Assembly (NCBI GenBank): GCA_963920635.1
Contig: OY987301.1
Location: forward strand, 47,653,820 to 47,717,819
From: Pseudeuparius sepicola
Taxonomy: Eukaryota > Arthropoda > Insecta > Coleoptera > Anthribidae
Length of the DNA stretch: 64,000 nt
Direction of reading: 5' to 3'
The position numbers were made by a program, and so were the translations under genes. This document shows, piece by piece, positions 56,427 to 64,000 of the stretch. Under the pieces are notes generated by a model. It searched no databases and had not been told where the DNA came from. It was given only the letters and a program-made list of their open reading frames with translations. The number at the start of each line of letters is the position of its first letter. The stretch's first letter is position 1.

Positions 56427-56823
56427 TATATCAATGAAGTAAAATAACTTGTATTTCAGCCAAAATTATGTTTTATTTATTCTTTACAATAAACCAAGCT
56501 TTCGGTCATACTTTTGGCCTTCCGTCAGGGTATTGAGATGAATATTGAAAAGTTATGGTTCTAATGAATATAAACTTCCATAAATGGAAAAAAATTGTTA
56601 TGTAAATATTTTTGTTGTTGACAACAAAACTATTTTATAACTATTTACATAACAATTTTATTCCATTTTTGGAAGTTTATATTCATTAGAACCATAACTT
56701 TTTAATATTCATCTCAATACCCTGACGAAGGCCAAAAGTATGGCCGAAAGCTTGGTTTATTGTAAAGAATAAATAAAACATAATTTTGGCTGAAATACCC
56801 GTTATTTTACTTCATTGATATAA
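56427..56823. repeat. 397-bp near-perfect foldback
   Basis: The arms of about 195 bases are inverted copies, with a tiny central loop (TTGTTGTTGACAACAA region). The outer side reads ATATCAATGAAGTAAAATAA. The right arm carries CTGACGAAGGCC-AAAAGTAT-GGCCGAAAGC, a stem-loop distantly like a hammerhead core. Confidence 0.85.
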
Positions 56824-57725
56824 AAGTTCTGTTAATATGATAAAACTGCGAAATATTGACGCAAAGAGAATTTGTGACCGTAAAAAGGACGGAAATGGTA
56901 ATAAAACTAGATATTTAAAATATGGGACATTCAAAATGTCAGAAACTGACATACCTATAACCACAGAACCAGAATAGCCCTGTTATAACCAGAGAAAATT
57001 TCTCTGGTTATAACCTATAATAAGTCGCTATTTTTTTCGTCGTGTAGCGCCACCCCAGTTCGCAAACAACAATGAAATATGACGTGATGCTCGGGTCTTT
57101 CATATATAGTGTCGGTCCAGCCTGGACCAACGTCCAACACCATAGGAAGTGATAATATATTCCTTTGTCTATGACCAACACTATACGCGATTGAATTTAA
57201 GATGCCAACGCCCCGACAGGACTATGCGAACTAATATATGAGACATCGTCACCACAGAATTCCCCTATTCTGTTTCTGTGTCGTCACCATGTGATCGGTG
57301 CTATCCTTGGGTCTACAGTGTCTACACCTACACCGCGTTGTTCACTGTTATTGTTATAGGAGGCGTATTTCTTATATTCAATGGCGTAGGCGTATACTAT
57401 ACTTAATTAATAGAGATGGGTTTACACCGGGTTTTTCCATATTTGGAAAGGGTGTCAAGAGTCGCTTTCGGGTATTACACTTATAGCACTCCAGAGCTAC
57501 TCAGGAGTACTCCACTTCAATTTCATCCTTTCGGGTATGCTTGAGCTTGATGCTCCAGATCCAGAGTTGCTCTTTTTTCCTCCCCCCTGCCCCTCGAGCA
57601 CCAGCCGTTTATTAGGTACGTGACGCTCCGAGTTGCGCAGTAGAATCATTGATTGTCAGTTTGATTATTTATGGACCTTCGCTTGATTCTCTTGCGGAGT
57701 CAATGCTAATTAACGAAAAATATAA

Positions 57726-58437
57726 CCGTTGATTGAAGAAGGGGAAGATATCCTCCCTTAGGGTGGCATGCGAATATGATCCTTATGGTATGTCTGTCAC
57801 ATTCCCACTTGTTACTAAATGTTTCTGTCTCGTTCTCTTACATTTCACCGACCCGCGTCCGTACGGTGGCGCCAAATTCTGAAACCACCATTCGAGTCGG
57901 TCGATGGAGAAAGGAATCTTCAATCAACGGTTCGGGCAAAAGGTCACTCCATCGACGACGGAAGAGCGCAGGAAACTACGCGGTCAGCGCACCGCCACCT
58001 ATGGACAAGGCCATACAACTACTGTCGTATCGACCCCAGCGCTTAGGCCATTGAGCCATCAGGCATCACAGATAAAGGAAGATATCAGGCATCGTCCGAC
58101 GCGACGACGTCCAGCTGTTTTTGTTTTTGATCTGTATCTGTTCCTCGTTTACTTATTTCCACTTATATTATTGTTACTAGGTAATCTGTGATTGTTATTA
58201 CGTGTATTTGGTGGATACAGTAGTGTGCAGAGGACCAGTGGTGTTCTAGTCCGATAATTAGTGTGTGCCTATCAAAAACATTAAACGATTTCATGTTTTG
58301 AGCCATCAGATAAAGGATACCTAAATACGGAGGTTAGGAAGTGAAAGTGTGTTTTGTTGTATACAGAGACTTGCCATCAAGGCAAGTCTCTGGTATGTAT
58401 AATATCAAAATGGGTGTTTTCTTGTGTTTTCTCAGCC
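57726..58437. other. Spacer with CCGTTGATTGA motifs
   Basis: CCGTTGATTGAAG at 57727 faces CTTCAATCAACGG near 57919-57931. The same text recurs near 60997-61009 and 63607-63616, so it may be an element terminus. Open frames at 57776-58191 overlap one another and match nothing I know. Confidence 0.35.
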
Positions 58438-59090
58438 ATGCCTGAGAAGTGTTGTGTCCCAAATTCGTCCATGAAGGAACGAATTAATCGACGCCCAAAT
58501 TGCCTAACCTAACCGAGCCAAAGCCAAAAGTGTCCATTTTTGCCTTTCCTAAGGATCCGGTTTTGAGGGCAAAATGGGTGCAGGCCATAAAAAGGGCTGA
58601 CATTGTAGTCAAGAAACATTCTAAGGTAAGTTATATGTTACATTTTTATATATTTTTCATAAAGCTTCGGGTTATTGTAGGTCTGTGAACAACACTTTTA
58701 ACACAAGACATTGAAAGGGAGACTACGTGTGTTCGTCGATGGTCTTCAATCATCGGTGTCTTGTAGAATCGACTGGTGAAACTTTACGTGCACCTTTAAA
58801 AATTCCACGTTTAGCTAAAGGTTTTAAATTTTCATGGCTAGTTAATTTCATTATATTTTTACAAAATATACTTACTTTTTAGGTGCAATACCTTGTAAGT
58901 TACCAGGTTGCCCAAGTTATTTGTCCAAATCGAGCACGAGTCGTAGGGAAGGTCCCCAATAAAAAAAAAACAAAAAATTGAACTTGGACAGGTTGAAAAA
59001 GCCGTAGCCGAAAGCGTTGTGAGTTGTGAAGCTTAGAAGTCTGCAAAATCGTATTCAAACATTGAAGAAGCGTATTCAAAAATGGTAATT
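58438..59090 (+). pseudogene. Broken THAP-domain gene (P-type transposase-like or THAP protein)
   Basis: ATG at 58438 opens MPEKCCVPNS, the start of a THAP finger. After a frameshift the exon continues KVSIFAFPKDPVLRAKWVQA and ends at 58625 before GTAAGT. Exon 2 (58681-58820) completes the finger with VCEQHF, has a stop and shift, then QDIERETT and LRAPLKIPRLAKG. Exon 3 from 58883 reads GAIPCKLPGCPSYLSKSSTS, then stops, and ends in a short coiled-coil-like LQNRIQTLKKRIQKW cut by the foldback at 59094. This order (C2CH finger, basic linker, AIP-motif, coil) is usual in THAP proteins. It differs from the P-type copies above, so it is a separate lineage. Confidence 0.7.
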
Positions 59091-59093
59091 ATG

Positions 59094-59556
59094 GAGCATA
59101 GTGTATGCACCGCCCGATTTTCTTGAAATTTTGGCTACCCCCCTATTTTCGAGGTCCCTGAACACGAATCTGACCTCAGTGTTTTGAGGTCGGACATAGT
59201 TTCCGAGAAAATGAATTTTCAAATTTCCTTTTGACGCCCCACTTTTTCACGGTAATATTTGGTTATAATCGAGATGAATTTAGCTCAAATTGATCACCAC
59301 CATATTTTGCGCCTTCTGCAGCATAGGGTGGTGATCAGTTTAAGCTGCGTACACTAAAAATTTATCTGGATTATAACCACAAATGTCGCCGTGAAAAATG
59401 GGGGGTCGGGTGTCAAAAGAAAATTTGAAAATTCATTTTCTCGGAAACTACGTCCGGCCTCAAAAAACTGAGGTTAGATTCTTGGTCAGGGACCTCGAAA
59501 ATAGGTGGGTAGCCAAAATTTCAAGGGCGGTGCATACACTACGTTCCATAATTACC
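59094..59556. repeat. 463-bp palindromic element, best copy of the GGTAATTATGG family
   Basis: It begins GGTAATTATGGAGCATAGTG and ends with the near complement (ACGTTCCATAATTACC). The arms of about 210 bases meet at a short centre (TTTTGCGCCTTCTGCAGC). Related pieces lie at 12160, 45570, 42871, 54896 and 32480. Confidence 0.85.
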
Positions 59557-61673
59557 TCAAAAATTTGTTATATTGCCTAGTGGGATAGTCGCTGGTTGAA
59601 GGCGAAAGGAAGCGAAGGAAGGGTCACATGTAGAGTAGTCACTGAAATGTTTATTCTCGTAATAATTTTTTTGTTGTGATATTTTTATTGTTGAATTGTC
59701 ATTTATTAAATAACTTAAATTATTGCTCTATTAAAATATTTTTGTGTTCCACAAATTAGTTGCTAAGTTATGTTTAAAATTGTAGTAGTATTTTACCTGG
59801 ACACAAAAAAACGACAAACTTTGCAGAAGTTTCAGTTATTAAGTGTTTTTAAGATGCTAGTTGAACGTAAATAAAAATCGTTGGTATCGTACTGTCATGC
59901 TTGAAGATGTGCCTCAAAATGCATAGCTAATATTAATATTATCTATTATACAGTGAATAAAAAGTGTGATTTTTCTTCTTCTTTTGAGTAGGTGGCTGTG
60001 AATTCATATTTGACATTTTCTTGGGATTCCAAACAACTTTTCTTAGTGCTATACTGCTGTAGTTCTAAAAATAAGGGTACTTTACTCTTGAGGTATTTTC
60101 ATATTTTTCAACCTTCCCTGTATACGAATAGAAATTTTAAAATTTTTACAGGTCGATTTTAAGTTTAAGCACAAGCACTAACTTTTATCAAAAATAATTT
60201 GTTTTGAGAAACTTCAAATAAAGAAAATTCCCATTTTAACTTTTATCTTTATCTCGAAAACAGGGCGGTATTGGAAAGTTATACCGTAAAATAGTCTAAG
60301 ACACTGTATACAGGGTGTAACTGAACTGATGGTCAAAAATGAAACCACGTATTCTTGGAGTCAAAATAAGGACACTTCTTCATATATTTTTTTCTTCTAC
60401 GCGCCTTAGTTTTTTTTTTATACAGAGCATAGAAGTTTAGAGAAAAATACACGTATTTTTTAGTATCTCTAGAATTATACGAGATAGTTTCTTCAAACTT
60501 GGCGTGTCACATGATCGGATGAGCTGTCAAACTTAAGGTTGAAATGAAGCTTCTGAGGCTCACAGTTGCGGAGATACAGGGTGTTATTAGAATTTATTAC
60601 TTCAGAAAAATGTTTAACAAAAAGTATCTCTTAGTATTTTTTCATATTCGCAGCCGATGCGGAGGAAGGGAACAACGACGTATCTGTTCTCCAAAGTTCT
60701 ACATCAACGTTTTGATACCTTTAATCCTTGTTTATAGGTATATAATCAAAGTTTATATCGTCGATTCTCAAACAACGGAATATACCTATAATATTATCTT
60801 CATGTTTTGTTATTCGATTATCTATGTGATATAGGTACTGAAGTAGCATACCTAGTAAAGCATATCGTTTATTATACACAATATTTCATAAGCATAAGTA
60901 TTAACACTGACATACCTAAGCATAAAAAAATATGATTTCTAGCTAAATTTATATAGTTGTCATTCATACAGAAAATTTGGTTTAGATGTCGATGGAAGAT
61001 TCAATCAACGGTTTACAGCATAAATAATATAACAAAACTTTAACGAAAAAATTAAAACCGACTTCAAAAATTTGCCCGTATGCACATTTCAACTAAAATT
61101 TTAGGAATATTTTTCTCTTTCTAAATTGAGTTATCTACCTTTGGATTTGGTGACAGTCAAGGCAAAGAATTTACATCTATTTAGATATGAATACATCATA
61201 TCCTACATACATCATAACCAGGGCCCCCATGGGTGACCCCTCCGACAGGGCGCCAAACGTTGGTCCACTCTGTACTTAAAACTTATAGTTTTTTTTTAAA
61301 TGTTTGTTTCATACTTTACTTTTTGTAATATTTTTTATAAATTTTATATAACTGATCAACTTATTTTTTATATACAGGATGATTATTTTAGAACTATACC
61401 ACCGCGATTTTCTCACTTATTTTGCGCCCTACAATAAAAAATCGTGAAGAAACAAAAATGTGGCAATTTTGGACAGCTAAGTGGTGCTGCAAAAGAAATC
61501 GGCAGCTATAGCCAACTTGACGCGCAATATAAAAAATACCTCAAATTGAGCAAAACAATTTAATAGCCCTAGCATATTTATTTTAAGAGATAGAGGAAAA
61601 CTATCATATTGAAAATTGATGGCACTAAGAAGCTATATGCAACTGGGTACTCAGATAGTTTCAGAAAATTACA
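59557..61673. other. Repeat-derived DNA without a recognised gene
   Basis: Isolated CAGGGTG-type ends occur at 60311 and 60587, without partners. TTAAAACCGACTTCAAAAAT at about 61053, preceded by CAATCAACGG, resembles other element edges. The frame at 60544-60834 is not recognised. Confidence 0.35.
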
Positions 61674-61906
61674 CAGGGTGTTCGGCTCTCTTGAGGCTAT
61701 GCATTTTTTGTTTATTTCTTATTAAGCGATTTTCTCGGTTATTTTAGGCCGTACAGAAAATAGATAAGAAAATAAAATATGGCAATTTTGGCCAGCCAGG
61801 TGACGTTAAAAAAGAAATGGGCCTCCATGCCCAATTTTTCGCGCTGTGCTAAAAAAACTTCAAATCAACAAAAATGTTCATGCCCTCAAGAGAGCCGAAG
61901 ACCCTA
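61674..61906. mobile_element. ~233-bp MITE of the CAGGGTG type
   Basis: CAGGGTGTTCGGCTCTCTTG at the left faces CAAGAGAGCCGAAGACCCTA at the right, with TTACA/TGTAA outside. The interior resembles the sequence at 61400-61560, which may be a diverged tandem copy. Confidence 0.65.
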
Positions 61907-61944
61907 TGTAATTTCTTAAAACTCAATTAAAAGTTACCACCTGG

Positions 61945-62192
61945 TACCAAATTTTGGAAAGATGGGCCTACCTACTTTGTTTTTCTCACTATTTCGTTTT
62001 TCTAACGCGCTAAAGTGGCTTCTAAATACAAGGTATCGAAAAATTTTATGAGAAAAAGTTGTTTAGAATTAAAACTTATTGCCGTGTACCAAATTTTGAG
62101 ACAATCAGCCTACTTAATTTTTTCATTTTTTCTTTAGCGCCTTAGAAAAAAAGTGGGAAAACAAAGTAGGCCGATCTTTCCAAAATTTGGTA
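61945..62192. repeat. 248-bp foldback repeat
   Basis: TACCAAATTTTGGAAAGAT at the left faces ATCTTTCCAAAATTTGGTA at the right. The arms also share GCCTAC-TACTTTGTTTT and its complement. Confidence 0.75.
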
Positions 62193-62665
62193 CTCTGGGG
62201 TAATTTTAATTGGGAACAACTTTTCTTAATGAAATTTTTTGTTATTTTTAAAGGAAAAGGCACTTCACCTACAATGAAAATAAATAAATGGTCGCTGTCG
62301 ACGCCATCTTGATTTTTCAAAAACGAAAATATGCTAAAAATTAGTTTCCAGTCATTAGTCAAGCAAATCAGGACCACAAACAATCAAATTTAAAGGCGTT
62401 TTTTTTTCTTTTACACATATTGGCTCACTTATCCTGGGCCACCCTGTATATTGTAAACAGCCAGTATTTGTTTTTTTTTTAATTTATGTACCTGTGGCTT
62501 TGTGTTAAATTTTATTTTTGTTATATTACTTGATCACAAATTCTTTTTTGTTTCCCTTGGGTGGTATTTATTGGTTAAAAGCATGAACTAGATCAATAAT
62601 TCTAACAAAATCATAAGTTGATTAAACTACAAAACTTGACAGTTGCATTTTATAGGTAAAAAATA
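62193..62665. other. Spacer
   Basis: AT-rich. A lone GGGCCACCCTGTATA (about 62438-62452) is the right-end form of a CAGGGTG element without its partner. Confidence 0.4.
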
Positions 62666-62673
62666 GCTAGGTA

Positions 62674-63514
62674 CAGGGGCGGATGGGCTTTACCTAACCA
62701 GCCCGGGCATTTGTCTCCCAAGCGGCCCCTAAACATCTCATTTGGCTTTACATTTTTCTTTTCTTAATTATTATTATAATAACAATTAAAAAAAAACAAT
62801 GTAGACATTATCTACAAAATATTACATGTTTTATGAAAACATAAATAAAATCATCAACTTTTTTCTCTAAATATATAGATATAAAAATAACAAAACATTC
62901 AGAAGCGTAGAAGGACCACACCGTTATTTTATTTTTATTGAATTCGAAATTCCGACTTTTAAAGTCGAAGGCCAACTTTGAAGTCAAAATTCCGACTTTA
63001 TAAAGTCGAAATTCCGACTTTTAACTCGAAATTTCGACTTTGAAATTCGAAATCCGAATTTGAACTCGAAATTCCGACATTGAACTCGAAGTTTCGACTT
63101 TATGAACTTCCAACTTTCAAAGCCGAAGTTCAAAGTCAACATTTTGAGTTCAAAATCGGCATTTCGACTTCAAAGTCGGACTGCGACTTTAAAAGTCGAA
63201 ATTTCGAGTTCAATAAAATTAAAATAATGGTGTGCCCCTTCTACGTTTCCGTAAAACACGTAAAGAAATAATAGAACAAAAAATAACAAAACAAAAATAA
63301 TTAATTATGGCCAGTTGCAACGTCCTTTTTTAAATTAACTACCTACTTACAACAATTATTGTAACAATTTGTTTTGTCAAGTAGTTAAGACTGTCTTAAA
63401 ATTTAAGATGCGATGGCCGATGAGCCTTCGAGCCTGCGGCTGCCCTCCGGGGCCCTTCGAATGACCGGCCCACCGGACATTTGCCCGGTGTCCCGGTGGT
63501 CCCATCCGCCCCTG
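62674..63514. mobile_element. hAT-type non-autonomous element, 841 bp
   Basis: It begins CAGGGGCGGATGGG and ends CCCATCCGCCCCTG, with a perfect 8-bp duplication GCTAGGTA (62666-62673, 63515-63522). The inner ends also share GCCCGGGCATTTG in inverted form. It encloses a palindrome with an inverted minisatellite at 62904-63248. Confidence 0.88.
62904..63248. repeat. Palindrome filled with an inverted minisatellite of GACTTTNAAGTC-type units
   Basis: The outer arms share CGTAGAAGG and CACC-TTATTTTA-TTATTGAA text in inverted form. Between 62940 and 63216 about fifteen units of roughly 18 bases (CGAAATTCCGACTTT and variants, both orientations) alternate, so the array pairs with itself in many registers. 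Confidence 0.8.
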
Positions 63515-63522
63515 GCTAGGTA

Positions 63523-64000
63523 CCTAACTACTGTCCCGGTTTTCGTCAGCCAGGAGTTGGTCACCTTGTTGTATATGAATATTATAACCGTCGATGGAGG
63601 AAGGAATCAATCAACGTTATAACTCCATTATAAAAAGATTATTTTAAAAAGACTCGAGAAATTTGTCATTAACAATTAATAACGTTACTCGCTACTTTAA
63701 AAAAACCGCCTCCATAGGCAAAGATGGGGGCGGGGCCGCGGCCGGGCGACTCGAATCGAACGCTGGAATACAAAATCTAAAATATGTCTTCCAGCCGTCG
63801 ATCGATGGCGATGACTCATTCGTACCAGCACAAAAAACGCAAACAACCAAGGTCAAGTCAACAGACTTGGCAAGCCGCGAAGCGCGCCATCTGCCGAACA
63901 AAAGTTCGTCTTGGGAAGCCGCATTACAAGTGCGCAGTGCGCCATCTACCGGACCGAAGCCTCTCTTCCACCTCAACGCCGAGACGTAATCCGAGGATGG
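63523..64000. other. End of window, no recognised gene
   Basis: A 109-codon frame at 63663-63989 (with its antisense partner) is open but not recognised. It includes two GCGCCATCT segments (about 63884 and 63940), a motif common in insect repeats. I treat it as unsupported. Confidence 0.35.

Larger units (their letters stand above)
54034..57725. mobile_element. Candidate 3.7-kb TIR element (inverted arms at 54.05-54.66 and 57.45-57.72 kb)
   Basis: The left arm (54056-54091 plus 54425-54660) and right arm (57452-57725) are inverted copies. Both have TATATTTTTCGTTAATTAGC at the outer side, GACGCTCCGAGT/ACTCGGAGCGTC, a G-rich GAGGGGGCAGGGGGGAGG tract and TACCCGAAAG at the inner side. The left arm is split by the (AAT)-headed repeat 54093-54424. 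No target duplication was established, so two independent inverted copies remain possible. No transposase was recognised inside. Confidence 0.5.

Noticed and set aside
56720..56755. CTGACGAAGGCC-loop-GGCCGAAAGC as a third hammerhead
   Set aside because: The core deviates (CTGACGA, GAAAG) and the segment is one arm of a perfect foldback, where the pairing is explained by the larger palindrome.
57776..58191. Overlapping 75-95-codon frames as a gene
   Set aside because: Three frames are open at once in a GC-richer stretch, and none has a recognisable domain.
32092..63216. Tandem and palindromic arrays considered as CRISPR
   Set aside because: Eukaryotic context, units diverged and without unique spacers of constant length.
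63663..63989. Sense and antisense frames at the window end as a coding gene
   Set aside because: Both strands are open over the same bases, no family match, and GCGCCATCT repeat motifs suggest repeat-derived DNA.

Overview
This window looks like a piece of an insect nuclear genome that is AT-rich, dense in transposable elements and gene-poor. Evidence: spliced genes with GT/AG introns, DNA transposon superfamilies typical of arthropods (P, hAT, mariner/Tc, PIF/Harbinger, Foldback), Dong/R4, Jockey, Penelope and copia retroelements, and one clear single-copy animal gene. I cannot name the order or species from sequence alone.

The only host gene I can defend is ARL6IP1 (an ER membrane-shaping protein) on the minus strand. 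Its first coding exons lie at 33.26-33.67 kb and the next exon at 20.72-20.97 kb, joined in phase across a 12.3-kb intron. The remaining 3' exon(s) were not found. A 7.25-kb Foldback-type element (33808-41056) with 9-bp target duplications sits about 150 bp upstream of the start codon.

Layout. 0.6-1.9 kb: foldback repeats. 1.9-4.85 kb: an uninterrupted Dong/R4-clade retrotransposon ORF (minus strand) in an ATT microsatellite. 5.06-18.1 kb: a dead copia element serving as a nest. A mariner-type transposon lies in its LTR, a palindromic element in gag, a 5.25-kb P-type transposon in the protease region and a hAT-type element in pol. 18.1-18.65 kb: Jockey fragment. 18.7-20.5 kb: decayed Penelope-like element with repeated ends, one holding a hammerhead-like motif. 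20.7-33.7 kb: ARL6IP1 exons and intron, filled with mariner-type MITEs, a second hammerhead-like motif (22.3 kb), a decayed hAT-type transposase gene (25.3-28.2 kb), a set of nested palindromes (28.46-30.24 kb), a LINE endonuclease fragment and a diverged minisatellite. 33.8-41.06 kb: Foldback element with 166-bp tandem repeats in both inverted arms. 41-44.2 kb: intergenic DNA with a Harbinger-type MITE hosting a hAT-type MITE. 44.2-49.1 kb: a second P-type copy. 49-64 kb: repeats, a mariner transposase tail, a broken THAP-domain gene (58.4-59.1 kb), several foldbacks, and a hAT-type element enclosing an inverted minisatellite (62.67-63.51 kb).

The nested insertions give relative ages, and target duplications (TA, TTA, 7, 8 and 9 bp) let most element ends be placed to the base. 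All calls come from reading the sequence; no database search was run.
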